A program made the translations under genes and the position numbers. A DNA stretch of 64,000 bases, taken from the NCBI RefSeq assembly GCF_965223285.1, contig NZ_OZ244997.1, positions 5,704,001-5,768,000 on the forward strand, given 5' to 3'. The notes under the pieces were generated by a model. The model made no database searches. It saw only the letters and a list, made by a program, of their open reading frames with translations, and was not told where the DNA came from. This stretch comes from Leptofilum sp965223285. GTDB lineage: Bacteria; Chloroflexota; Anaerolineae; Promineifilales; Promineifilaceae. Shown one piece after another: positions 1 to 8,241 of the stretch. The first letter of the stretch is position 1, and every line of letters starts with the position of its first letter.

Positions 1-2363
1 TTGTAGGCCCGTCAAAAGATATGGTGTTGGGTGTTTACTATCTAACGCTGGTGGTAGACGGCCGTCATGGCGAAGGCAGCTACTTTGGCAGCATGGAAGA
101 AGTTGAGACTGCCTATGAACTGGGCTACGTTGACATTCATGCCAAAATCAAGCTGGAAATTGAAACCTACTTCAAAGAAGATCACACGCGCTATGCGGAT
201 GGCAAACCTCGCCGCCGCGTCATTGAAACATCACCAGGGCGTGTGCTATTCAACATGACTTTGCCTGAAGAGTTCCATTTTGTGAACCGGGTGCTGGATA
301 AGGGTGGCGTCAACGCACTCATCAATCGCGTCTATCGCCTTTTGGGTGATGAGGCGACCATCAAGATGGTTGACGCCGTGAAGAATATCGGCTTCCGCTA
401 TGCGACTGTTTCTGGTACGACCATTGCTGTTGCTGACCTAACCATTCCTGATGAGCGGCAAGGCATTCTGGACGAAGCATTGCAACGTGTAAATGAAATT
501 GACCGCCAATATCGCCGTGGTTTGTTGACCGAAGAAGAACAGTATCAACGCACCATTGAGCAGTGGAATGATGCCAAGGATAAGGTTGAAAAGGCAGTCC
601 GAGATGCAATGGACCCAGCTAGTCCCATCGCTGTTATGGCACTTTCTGGTGCGGGTAAAGGTGGTTTTGGCCCCATTACGCAATTAGCTGGTATGCGCGG
701 TTTGATGGCTGATCCTCAGGGTAAGATTATTCCTGTGCCAATTCAGTCGAACTTCCGACAAGGCTTGGACACGCTGGAATATTTCATCTCCACGCATGGT
801 GCTCGTAAGGGTCTGGCCGATACGGCTCTCCGCACGGCTGATGCTGGGTATCTAACACGCCGCCTGGTAGATATTGCTCAGGAAATGATCGTGATGGACG
901 AAGATTGCGGTACCACCAAGGGTATTTGGGTGCGGCGTGTCGATAATTTTGGTAAGCAAACGCTCGCGGAACGGATTTTGGGTCGCGTGGCGGCAGCACC
1001 AATGGCTGATCACGAAACGGGCGAAATCATCATTCAAACTGATGAATATTACACGGACGTGATTGCAGAGCAAGTTGATTTGATGGGCGTGGATGAAGTT
1101 TACGTTTATTCACCCATGACGTGTGAAATGCGGCGTGGCATTTGTGCTAAATGTTACGGGATTGATTTGGCACGTGGTAAGCCAGTGGAGAAGGGAACGG
1201 CCGTTGGTATCGTGGCTGCTCAATCTATTGGTGAGCCTGGTACACAGCTAACCCTGCGTACTTTCCATACAGGTGGTACTGCCTCTGCCGGTGGTGACAT
1301 TACCCAGGGTTTGCCCCGTGTAGAAGAGCTATTTGAGGCACGGCAGCGGCCTAAGGGTGAAGCAGTTATCACGGAAATTGGTGGTTTGGCAGAAATTCGC
1401 GTGATTGACGGCGTGCGCCACGTTTTTGTGACGGACGTTCGGTTGATTGATGATGTTTACGAAATTACTGATGGCTGGGAAGTGAAAGTTGGCGATAATG
1501 ACACCATCGAAGCGGGCGGCGTGTTGGCTGAAAACGAAGACGAAGTTGTTGTGGCTCGTCACGGCGGTCGTGTGGCTCGCGATGGCAACTCGGTGAAGGT
1601 GACCTGGGAAAGCAAAGACGAGCGGGATTACGAGATTCCTGCCGGTATGCGACTACTCATCTCTGACGGTCAGGAAGTCAACGCGGGTGATCAGCTCACA
1701 GAAGGATCTAAGAACCCGCACCGCATTTTGGAGATTTTGGGGCGCGATGCTGTGACGCAATACCTGCTGCGCGAAATGCAGCAGGTTTACCGACCGCAAG
1801 GTCAGAATATCCATGACAAGCATTTTGAAGTGATCATTCGCAAGATGCTCAGCAAGGTGACGGTAACATCCTCTGGTGATACTGAAATGTTGCCAGGTGA
1901 ATTGATTGAAACCTCAATTTTCCAAGCGAACAATGAGGAAATCATGGAAGAGGGCGGTCAGCCAGCACAGGCAGAGCCAGTCTTGTTGGGTATTACCAAG
2001 GGTGCTTTGAACACAGATAGCTTCCTGTCAGCGAGTTCCTTCCAGCACACGATTAAGGTTTTGGCCAGCGCGGCAATTGCAGGCCGTGAAGATGATTTGA
2101 TTGGCTTGAAAGAGAACGTTATTATTGGCAAACTGATTCCTGCAGGTACGGGTTTTGATATCTATGTAGAGAAGCAAGAAGAGCTTGAAGCCCCAGAGGT
2201 AGAAACTGAAGAATTAGTGGATGAAGGCATGGATTTCTCCGGCACGTTGATTGATGACAATACGGACGATGCTGTCTTGGAGGCGATTGCTCAGGCAGCA
2301 GCAGCAGAAGCAACCAAGGAACAGTTGGAGTTGGAAGCTCCCGAATCGGAAGATGAGTCATAA
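1..2363 (+). CDS. rpoC: DNA-directed RNA polymerase subunit beta' (C-terminal part, 5' end outside the window)
   Basis: This is the C-terminal part of the catalytic beta' subunit of RNA polymerase. The frame is open to the window edge (codons from base 3), so the ATG at 21 is internal and the NADFDGD catalytic loop lies upstream, out of view. Numbering from that ATG, the second zinc site is C296, C368, C375 and C378. The bridge-helix region is about 205-233 (ending QLAGMRGLM) and the trigger-helix signature QSIGEPGTQLTLRTFHTGG is at about 401-419. The stretch before QLAGMRGLM reads SGAGKGGFGPIT, where most bacteria have SGARG followed by eight residues to QLAG. The C-terminus ends in a long acidic Glu/Asp-rich tail (about 715-780). 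The gene is followed by a strong bidirectional terminator. Confidence 0.97.
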   Translation, partial: VGPSKDMVLGVYYLTLVVDGRHGEGSYFGSMEEVETAYELGYVDIHAKIKLEIETYFKEDHTRYADGKPRRRVIETSPGRVLFNMTLPEEFHFVNRVLDKGGVNALINRVYRLLGDEATIKMVDAVKNIGFRYATVSGTTIAVADLTIPDERQGILDEALQRVNEIDRQYRRGLLTEEEQYQRTIEQWNDAKDKVEKAVRDAMDPASPIAVMALSGAGKGGFGPITQLAGMRGLMADPQGKIIPVPIQSNFRQGLDTLEYFISTHGARKGLADTALRTADAGYLTRRLVDIAQEMIVMDEDCGTTKGIWVRRVDNFGKQTLAERILGRVAAAPMADHETGEIIIQTDEYYTDVIAEQVDLMGVDEVYVYSPMTCEMRRGICAKCYGIDLARGKPVEKGTAVGIVAAQSIGEPGTQLTLRTFHTGGTASAGGDITQGLPRVEELFEARQRPKGEAVITEIGGLAEIRVIDGVRHVFVTDVRLIDDVYEITDGWEVKVGDNDTIEAGGVLAENEDEVVVARHGGRVARDGNSVKVTWESKDERDYEIPAGMRLLISDGQEVNAGDQLTEGSKNPHRILEILGRDAVTQYLLREMQQVYRPQGQNIHDKHFEVIIRKMLSKVTVTSSGDTEMLPGELIETSIFQANNEEIMEEGGQPAQAEPVLLGITKGALNTDSFLSASSFQHTIKVLASAAIAGREDDLIGLKENVIIGKLIPAGTGFDIYVEKQEELEAPEVETEELVDEGMDFSGTLIDDNTDDAVLEAIAQAAAAEATKEQLELEAPESEDES

Positions 2364-2388
2364 ATCATCTGACCCTAATTCATGAAAA

Positions 2389-2424
2389 AGAAAACGGCGG
2401 CTCCTTACGAGTCGCCGTTTTTTG
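2389..2424. terminator. Bidirectional intrinsic terminator between rpoC and the polyprenyl synthase gene
   Basis: A ten-base stem AACGGCGGCT / AGTCGCCGTT (one G-T mismatch) encloses a short loop. It is followed by six T on the plus strand and preceded by an A-rich run that serves as the U-tract on the minus strand. It sits between two convergent genes and can end both transcripts. Confidence 0.85.
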
Positions 2425-2447
2425 TTATTGCGAGAGTTTGGCGATGT

Positions 2448-3470
2448 TTAGAAGCTGCGTTGCAGCAGCATGGCAGAAAGCTGCTGCAATGCTGCACCCG
2501 CTGGCCCTGCTGGTTCGGCTTCTTCTAAATGGCCCAGTGCAGTTTCTGAATAGTAGGTAGCTCGTTCGGTCGCGTCCTCACGCGCACCGGTGCTGTCCAA
2601 AATGTGGATAGCTTGTTGCACGAAGGTTTCGTCTGTTGTTTCTTGCTGGTAAAGCTGACGCAAATCATTGTTCTGATTCAAGCCGTAAAGCACGGGCAGC
2701 GTTTTCTTTTTAGTAAGAATGTCGGTGGAAGCTGATTTGCCAATAAGGGATTCATCTCCCCAAATGCCCAAAATATCGTCGATGACCTGGAAGGCAAGGC
2801 CAAGGTTGAGGCCGAATTGTGCATAATGATGCACCGTTTCGGCATCTTTACCGGAAATGAGTGCGCCAAGTTCAGTACAAAGGGAGAGCAGCACGGCCGT
2901 TTTCCCTGTAATCATCGCCAAATAATCAGAAACACTGACGCTGTTTTGCGTTTCAAAAAACATATCGGCGTGTTGGCCTTGCGTTAGGCGGACGCAGGTC
3001 TCATCGAAGCGGCGTAGAGCATGTACGGCCGTTTCTGCCGATACGCCTCGCTCCACCAAACGATTCAAAGCCAAATGCGCCAGGGAAAACATAGCATCAC
3101 CCGCATTGATTGCCTGCTCCTGTCCCCAAATAGTCCACAACGTTTTACGGCCACGCCGCGTTGGGCTGGCATCCTCAATATCATCATGAATGAGTGAAAA
3201 GTTGTGCAACAGCTCAATAGCGGCCGCAGCAGGCACCGCTTGCTGCCAATTGCCGCCAGCTGCCTGGCAAGCTAACAGGCAAAGTACGGGCCGAATTTGC
3301 TTGCCTGCATTTACATCGGCTGGCTGTAGCTGATCATCCCGCCAGCCCATATGGTAATGCAGCATGCCATAGAACAGGTCTGGTGGTGCCTCAGTTGCAT
3401 TGAGAACCGCTTTCATTTCAGCCGTTACGGCTTGTCGCATTTCTTGTGAAAGTTGTTTGAATTCATTCAT
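2448..3470 (-). CDS. Polyprenyl (probably geranylgeranyl) diphosphate synthase
   Basis: Trans-type prenyltransferase of 340 residues that condenses isopentenyl diphosphate with allylic diphosphates to make a C15-C20 precursor for lipids, quinones or carotenoids. The first Asp-rich motif is DDIED at 96-100, preceded by GKQIRP at about 57-61. The second is DDILGIWGD at 231-239. The first motif has no two-residue insertion, and Phe91 lies five residues before it. In the family this arrangement fits type I GGPP synthases better than bacterial FPP synthases, but product length cannot be fixed by eye. It lies 17 bp downstream of the IPP isomerase gene on the same strand, so the two very likely form an operon that makes and then uses DMAPP. 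Confidence 0.9.
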   Translation of the reverse strand: MNEFKQLSQEMRQAVTAEMKAVLNATEAPPDLFYGMLHYHMGWRDDQLQPADVNAGKQIRPVLCLLACQAAGGNWQQAVPAAAAIELLHNFSLIHDDIEDASPTRRGRKTLWTIWGQEQAINAGDAMFSLAHLALNRLVERGVSAETAVHALRRFDETCVRLTQGQHADMFFETQNSVSVSDYLAMITGKTAVLLSLCTELGALISGKDAETVHHYAQFGLNLGLAFQVIDDILGIWGDESLIGKSASTDILTKKKTLPVLYGLNQNNDLRQLYQQETTDETFVQQAIHILDSTGAREDATERATYYSETALGHLEEAEPAGPAGAALQQLSAMLLQRSF

Positions 3471-3487
3471 AAGGTGAAAATTTGTTA

Positions 3488-4558
3488 TTAAAAATAAGAG
3501 GTATGCAAAGGCGTGTGGCCCAAATGCTCCAAAGTTTCTGCACCAGCGCAGAACATAGCCACGCGCAGCTCGTTGGTAATGGTTTCGGCTAGCTCAATGA
3601 CGCCTGCAGTGCCATTTTGGTCGGCAGCACGTAGAAACTCTCCGGCAAACCCAACCAGATTTGCACCTAGCGCAATACATTTAGCGACATCAATGCCATT
3701 GCGGATGCCACCGCTGGCGATGATGGGTAAGTTCGGTGTGGCGCGACGACAATATTGGATGGAAACGGCCGTTGGTATGCCCCAATCAATAAATGCCCCG
3801 GCGACGCGAGCGTGCCTAGCCGTCGGGGCGCGATACATCTCTACCTGACTCCAGGATGTGCCACCTGCACCTGCCACATCAATGGCGGCCACACCTGCAT
3901 TGGCTAAGTGGCGGGCTGTTTCTTCGGCAAAGCCCCAGCCAACCTCTTTGGCAATAACGGGGACGGATAGGTCGCGGCAAATTTGCTCCACTTTACCAAG
4001 CAAATTGGCGAAATTGCCGTCTCCTTCTGGCTGAACTGCCTCTTGTAAGGCATTGAAATGCAAAATCAAGGCATCTGCTTCGCACATGTCTACCGCGCGT
4101 CTGCACTGTTCCAGACCATAGCCGTAATTGAGCTGCACGGCACCAATGTTGGCGAAAAGCAAAATGTCTGGGGCAACCTGGCGTACATGGTAGGTGTCGG
4201 CCAGGTTGCTGTCTTCTATGGCGGCACGTTGGGAGCCAAGTCCCATCGCCATGCCGATTTCTTGGGCTGCTTCTGCCAGGGTGCGATTGATAATGCTTGC
4301 TTCGGCGGTGCCGCCCGTCATGGAAGAGATGAGCAGGGGGGTGTTGAGTTGTTGGCCAAAGAGAGAGGTAGTGGTGATCACGTTCGCTAGGTCGATTTCT
4401 GGCAGTGCCTGGTGCATGAAGAAGTAATTTTCAAGCCCATTGGTGAGCTTGTTGAAGTTAACATCTTCTTCCAAATTGATGCGGATATGGTCAGCTTTGC
4501 GCCTCTCATGAATGTTGGCGTCGTTGTGGTTGGCAACGGCCGTTTTGCTTTTTGGCAT
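3488..4558 (-). CDS. fni: Type 2 isopentenyl-diphosphate delta-isomerase
   Basis: FMN- and NADPH-dependent enzyme that interconverts IPP and DMAPP; 356 residues, the usual family length. The N-terminal ERRKADHI motif (18-25), SSMTGG, the QRAA segment and the C-terminal ASGGIRNG and GANLVGFAG flavin-phosphate-binding loops of the TIM barrel are all present. I start at the ATG at 4558 because GGGAGAGGAC precedes it at good spacing and conserved sequence begins there. The in-frame extension back to 4756 is not conserved-looking. It is the first gene of a two-gene isoprenoid operon with the prenyl diphosphate synthase. Being the flavin type, it is unrelated to the E. coli Idi fold. Confidence 0.93.
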   Translation of the reverse strand: MPKSKTAVANHNDANIHERRKADHIRINLEEDVNFNKLTNGLENYFFMHQALPEIDLANVITTTSLFGQQLNTPLLISSMTGGTAEASIINRTLAEAAQEIGMAMGLGSQRAAIEDSNLADTYHVRQVAPDILLFANIGAVQLNYGYGLEQCRRAVDMCEADALILHFNALQEAVQPEGDGNFANLLGKVEQICRDLSVPVIAKEVGWGFAEETARHLANAGVAAIDVAGAGGTSWSQVEMYRAPTARHARVAGAFIDWGIPTAVSIQYCRRATPNLPIIASGGIRNGIDVAKCIALGANLVGFAGEFLRAADQNGTAGVIELAETITNELRVAMFCAGAETLEHLGHTPLHTSYF

Positions 4559-4910
4559 AGTCCTCTCCCTGTCTCCTATTCTGATGTTGAGTATACCGTG
4601 ACGGGGGGGGATTTGCGAGTTTCGGCCCGCTACTAATTTGGTTCGTTTAGACAGCGTGTAAGTTTTGGATGGGTACAATGACGTTGCGTAACGCGTACAT
4701 TCTTCGTAGGCGGAACGCTTGCTGATGGTACGGCCGTTTCGTTCGTCACCCCACACTGGCTAAGATACAATAACACGCTATTGTTAGCCATTACCTGAAC
4801 AACTTCAACTGCATTGCCAGGCTTAAGACGCGACCCTTGATAGATGAACGGCCGTATTTTCCCATAGTTTTACAGATGAGCGTTTATATGGCCGGGCAGA
4901 ATAAGGAGAC
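4559..4910. other. Divergent intergenic region with an inverted repeat
   Basis: A 352-bp gap between divergently transcribed genes. It contains a G8 run near 4604, two ACGGCCGT octamers, and an interrupted inverted repeat at 4757-4790 (TGGCTAA...CAATA / TATTG...TTAGCCA). I see no gene and no convincing -35/-10 pair. An AAGGAG at 4903-4908 serves the following gene. Confidence 0.5.
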
Positions 4911-5855
4911 ATGATGCGCATATTAATTACCGGAGCCGCTGGCTTTCTCGGTTCTCATCTTTCAGATCGCTTTATTGCCGAAGGGCATACCGTTGTTGGT
5001 ATGGACAATTTAATCACTGGTAATATGGACAATATTGCTCACCTAATGGGGCATGAGCGGTTTAGCTTTATGAAACATGATGTGAGCAACTTTATATACG
5101 TTCCCGGCGAGATTGATGCGGTTCTCCACTTTGCCTCACCCGCCAGCCCGAATGATTATTTGGAGTATCCCATTCCCACGCTTAAAGTTGGCTCGCTAGG
5201 TACCCACAATACACTGGGGCTGGCAAAAGTGAAGGGCGCACGGTATCTGCTTGCATCCACATCTGAAGTGTACGGCGACCCGCAGGTGAACCCACAGCCA
5301 GAAACATATTGGGGCCATGTGAACCCCATTGGGCCGCGCGGTGTCTATGATGAAGCCAAACGATTTGCAGAGGCAATGACGCTGGCATACCAGCGATATC
5401 ATGGCCTGGAAACGCGCATCGTGCGCATTTTTAACACCTATGGCCCCCGGATGCGGTTGAATGACGGCCGTGTGGTGCCAAACTTCATCCACCAAGCCCT
5501 GACCGGCCAGCCACTGACTGTGTACGGTGACGGCAGCCAGACGCGTGCCTTCCAATATTACAGCGATTTGGTCGAAGGCATTTACCGCCTTTTGCATTCT
5601 GACGAGGATTTGCCTGTTAACATTGGTAATCCTAATGAGATGACGATTTTGGATTTTGCCCACGCCGTGGTTGAAATTGCTCGCAGCGATTCTGAGGTTG
5701 TGTTTGTGCAGCCCAAGGATGATCGCTTTACGGATGATCCCAAGCAACGCCGCCCAGATATTACCAAAGCCAAAAAGGTTTTGGATTGGGAACCAAAGGT
5801 GGGGTTGGCCGACGGTTTGGCCCAAACGCTAGACTTCTTCCGCGACAAGGTTTAA
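4911..5855 (+). CDS. NAD-dependent epimerase/dehydratase, UDP-glucuronate decarboxylase (UDP-xylose synthase) type
   Basis: Extended SDR enzyme of 314 residues acting on a nucleotide sugar, most like UDP-glucuronate decarboxylases that make UDP-xylose. The Rossmann motif is GAAGFLGSH at the N-terminus. The catalytic Thr/Ser-Tyr-Lys region reads STSEVYGDP and then GPRGVYDEAKR (Y-x3-K). The NTYGPRM and PNFI segments are typical of this subfamily. ATG 4911 and ATG 4914 are adjacent; the AAGGAG at 4903-4908 suits 4914 slightly better. It opens a run of polysaccharide genes (O-antigen ligase, GtrA, GT4), so it probably supplies a sugar donor to surface glycan synthesis. Other nucleotide-sugar dehydratases are possible alternatives. 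Confidence 0.85.
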   Translation: MMRILITGAAGFLGSHLSDRFIAEGHTVVGMDNLITGNMDNIAHLMGHERFSFMKHDVSNFIYVPGEIDAVLHFASPASPNDYLEYPIPTLKVGSLGTHNTLGLAKVKGARYLLASTSEVYGDPQVNPQPETYWGHVNPIGPRGVYDEAKRFAEAMTLAYQRYHGLETRIVRIFNTYGPRMRLNDGRVVPNFIHQALTGQPLTVYGDGSQTRAFQYYSDLVEGIYRLLHSDEDLPVNIGNPNEMTILDFAHAVVEIARSDSEVVFVQPKDDRFTDDPKQRRPDITKAKKVLDWEPKVGLADGLAQTLDFFRDKV

Positions 5856-5909
5856 TGATTCCCAAACCTGGCTGAATATCAGAACTGCCAGGTTGGTGAC
5901 GAGACTGTT

Positions 5910-7460
5910 TTGCAGCGATTACGGCCGTATTCCCCTCACATTTTCTCCCGGCTAGCTAGCTCTCCCACATGGCAGCCAGTCGGATTTGTGCTGCTGGCTG
6001 TGCTGGTTGGCGGCTTGCTTGCCCAGCTTTCTCCTGTTGAGGGTGGGATGTTGTTGCTGCGGACGACCGTTCTGCTGTTGATTGTGATTGAGCCGATGGC
6101 AGGGCTGTTTGCGGCGTTACTCACTGGCCCGCTGGGTGCCACAGAGAGTGGCTTGCTAGACAGCGGGCAGCTTTATCTGCTGCTCAGCTTGCTTTCCTGG
6201 GTGGCACACGGCTTGCGGGATAGGCGGCTGTTTGTACCGCACACCTTTTTGGCCGTGCCGCTGGCGGTTTTTGTGGGGGTGACGGCCGTTACCCTCGTCA
6301 ATGCCCCATCCTACAACTTTGGCCTGCGAGAGTTGCTAAAATGGGTAGAGATACTCGCCATCATGCTGCTGGTGGTAGATCGCGCTCATGTGTGGCGCAG
6401 GCGGCATGGTGGCCGCAGGATGACGCCGCTACTTTGGTTGCTGACCGCCTTGTTTGCTGCTGGTTTAAGCCAGGCGGCGTTGGGCATTTACCAATTTGCC
6501 TTGCAGCCTGATGGCCCGGAGCATTTTTTAGTGCTGGGGCGTTTTTATCGGGCGTACGGCACGTTTAATCAGCCAAACCCATATGGCGGTTTCATGAATA
6601 TGACGGCCGTTCTCGGACTGGGCATTTTGCTGAGTTTTGTTTGGCAGATTGGAAATTGGAGATCGGAGATTAGCAGTCTCCAATCTTTAATCTCCAATCT
6701 CCGATCTAGGAAATGGTTTGTGGTTTTGGGGATAGGCTTGGCAACGGCAGTTTCCCTTTTGGCAGTGGGTGCTTCCTGGAGTCGTGGGGCGTGGCTGAGT
6801 TTGGCGGTGGCAACGGCCGTCATGCTACTATTTTGGCCGCGCAAGCTGTGGCAAGGTGGACTGTTGCTGGTGGTGGGTGGCGTTCTGCTGCTTGGCGGCA
6901 TCCAGCTAGGCGTAGTGCCTGCCTCAATTACTGAGCGCGTCACCAGCTTCAGTGAGGATTTGCGCTTCGGCGACGTACGCGGTGAGGACATCACGGATGA
7001 AAATTATGCGGTGCTGGAGCGATTGGCACACTGGCAAGCGGCCATCGGCATGGCTGAAGACCAGCCATGGTTGGGTGTGGGCTTTGGCAATTATGAACCG
7101 GCCTATGCGGATTATGCGCTCATCAACTGGCCGTATCCTCTGGGGCACGCACACAACTATTACCTAAATTTGCTGGCAGAGACGGGCGTGATTGGGTTAC
7201 TGGCGTATCTGGTGGTGTGGACGGCCGTTTTTTGGCAAACCATCCGCGTTATTCGGCAAGCCAACCGCTGGCAGCGTGGCGTGGCATTGGGCCTGTTAGG
7301 CATTTGGACGGCGCTCACAGTCCATCATCTGGTCGATAAGCTATACGTGAATAATATGTACATTCATCTAGGCGCACTTTTTGGCTTGCTCCAGCTACTA
7401 GATACGCAAAGACGACAGATTATCCACGCAGATCCAAATAATCTGCGGCAATCTGCTTAG
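5910..7460 (+). CDS. O-antigen ligase/polymerase family membrane protein
   Basis: Polytopic membrane protein of 516 residues with about ten hydrophobic segments and a large loop before the last helices. It matches the Wzy/WaaL (O-antigen ligase) superfamily: GTFNQPNPYGGF and the later WLGVGFGNYE...GHAHNYYLNLLAETG segment are its hallmarks. It should join or polymerise lipid-linked glycans on the outer face of the membrane. The start is taken at TTG 5910, 54 bp after the SDR gene; no strong ribosome site is visible, so it is uncertain. A repeat element lies inside the reading frame at 6651-6710, encoding a hydrophilic stretch (WRSEISSLQSLISNLRS) that looks inserted between two membrane helices. 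Confidence 0.85.
   Translation: MQRLRPYSPHIFSRLASSPTWQPVGFVLLAVLVGGLLAQLSPVEGGMLLLRTTVLLLIVIEPMAGLFAALLTGPLGATESGLLDSGQLYLLLSLLSWVAHGLRDRRLFVPHTFLAVPLAVFVGVTAVTLVNAPSYNFGLRELLKWVEILAIMLLVVDRAHVWRRRHGGRRMTPLLWLLTALFAAGLSQAALGIYQFALQPDGPEHFLVLGRFYRAYGTFNQPNPYGGFMNMTAVLGLGILLSFVWQIGNWRSEISSLQSLISNLRSRKWFVVLGIGLATAVSLLAVGASWSRGAWLSLAVATAVMLLFWPRKLWQGGLLLVVGGVLLLGGIQLGVVPASITERVTSFSEDLRFGDVRGEDITDENYAVLERLAHWQAAIGMAEDQPWLGVGFGNYEPAYADYALINWPYPLGHAHNYYLNLLAETGVIGLLAYLVVWTAVFWQTIRVIRQANRWQRGVALGLLGIWTALTVHHLVDKLYVNNMYIHLGALFGLLQLLDTQRRQIIHADPNNLRQSA
6651..6710. repeat. Inverted repeat of the GGAGATTGGAGATTAG family inside a coding region
   Basis: The perfect 12-bp arms AGATCGGAGATT / AATCTCCGATCT are nested in a longer GGAGATT-rich palindrome. 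A related element lies between genes at 63462-63499. Here it has no stop codon in the O-antigen ligase frame and adds about 20 residues. Confidence 0.75.
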
Positions 7461-7477
7461 TAACTGTCCGAATATTG

Positions 7478-7545
7478 GCCACAGAGTTCACAGAGAGCTT
7501 AGAGGCGAGGGTTCATTTCTCAGATTTCTCTTTTTCCTCTGTGGC
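7478..7545. repeat. Intergenic CCACAGAG...CTCTGTGG repeat
   Basis: The arms GCCACAGAG (7478-7486) and CTCTGTGGC (7537-7545) flank a CT/GA-rich centre. It is one of several copies of a family built from ACAGAG/CTCTGT units (also 8158-8234, 18627-18690 and 42594-42660). It fills the gap between the O-antigen ligase and GtrA genes. Confidence 0.65.
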
Positions 7546-7595
7546 TTTTCGGATAGATTCTTTATTTGCGGATATATTTTGTAAAGAGGATTCAC

Positions 7596-8150
7596 ATGGT
7601 TTCTATTTTTGCCGGGATGGCTGGCCGATTTGGCGTAAACGAGAAAGAGGCAGAACGCTTCTTTAAGTTTGCCGTGGTTGGCGTTATTGGCTTTATTGTT
7701 GATTTTGGTATTTTTAATTTGAGTTTACGGCCGTTTGAACTGCTGCTCGATAACGGTACGGGTCTGCATGACTTTATCGTAGGCCTGGGTTTGAACGATG
7801 AACAAACCATCTCGTTGGCCCGCACATTTGCCTCTACCCTTTCATTTATTGCGGCAATCATTAGTAATTTCATGTGGAATCGGTATTGGACTTATCCAGA
7901 TTCCCGCTCTCGCTCAGTTCGTCGGCAGCTAGCCCAGTTTACGGTTGTTAGCGTGGCTGGCATCATTATCCGCGTGCCAATTATTACGTACACGCATACG
8001 CCTTTCACCAATATGGTCGCCAATTTTGCGGCTCTAGAGCCTTACAGCGTGCGGATTGGGGACAATTTGGCATTAGTTTTAGCTGTCATTGTTGTCATGT
8101 TCTGGAACTTTTTTGTCAATCGGTATTGGACCTACAACGACGTTGAATGA
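7596..8150 (+). CDS. GtrA-like membrane protein
   Basis: Small polytopic membrane protein (184 residues, four predicted helices) of the GtrA family. Members are linked to polysaccharide synthesis and thought to help move lipid-linked sugars across the membrane. The family pattern is clear: FFKFAVVGVIGFIVDFGIFN at the first helix and the twice-repeated helix ending NxxWNRYWTY / NFFVNRYWTY. I start at ATG 7596, five bases after GAGGA (7586-7590), rather than at the in-frame ATG at 7566. It sits in the glycan cluster between the O-antigen ligase and a GT4 glycosyltransferase. A 35-residue loop between helices 1 and 2 is somewhat longer than usual. Confidence 0.88.
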   Translation: MVSIFAGMAGRFGVNEKEAERFFKFAVVGVIGFIVDFGIFNLSLRPFELLLDNGTGLHDFIVGLGLNDEQTISLARTFASTLSFIAAIISNFMWNRYWTYPDSRSRSVRRQLAQFTVVSVAGIIIRVPIITYTHTPFTNMVANFAALEPYSVRIGDNLALVLAVIVVMFWNFFVNRYWTYNDVE

Positions 8151-8157
8151 TTTTTTT

Positions 8158-8234
8158 AACGCAGAGATGCAGAGAACATAGAGAGATTATCTATATGTTT
8201 ACAAGCCTCTGTTTTCTCTGTGCTCTCTGTGGCT
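8158..8234. repeat. Intergenic ACAGAG/CTCTGT-type repeat
   Basis: The text GCAGAGATGCAGAGAACATA... is followed by ...TCTGTTTTCTCTGTGCTCTC and TGTGGC. It is the same family as 7478-7545 and lies between GtrA and the glycosyltransferase. Confidence 0.6.
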
Positions 8235-8241
8235 TATAAAA

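Noticed and set aside
5196..5825. 209-codon minus-strand frame inside the SDR gene
   Set aside because: A mirror of a highly conserved gene; composition is not protein-like.
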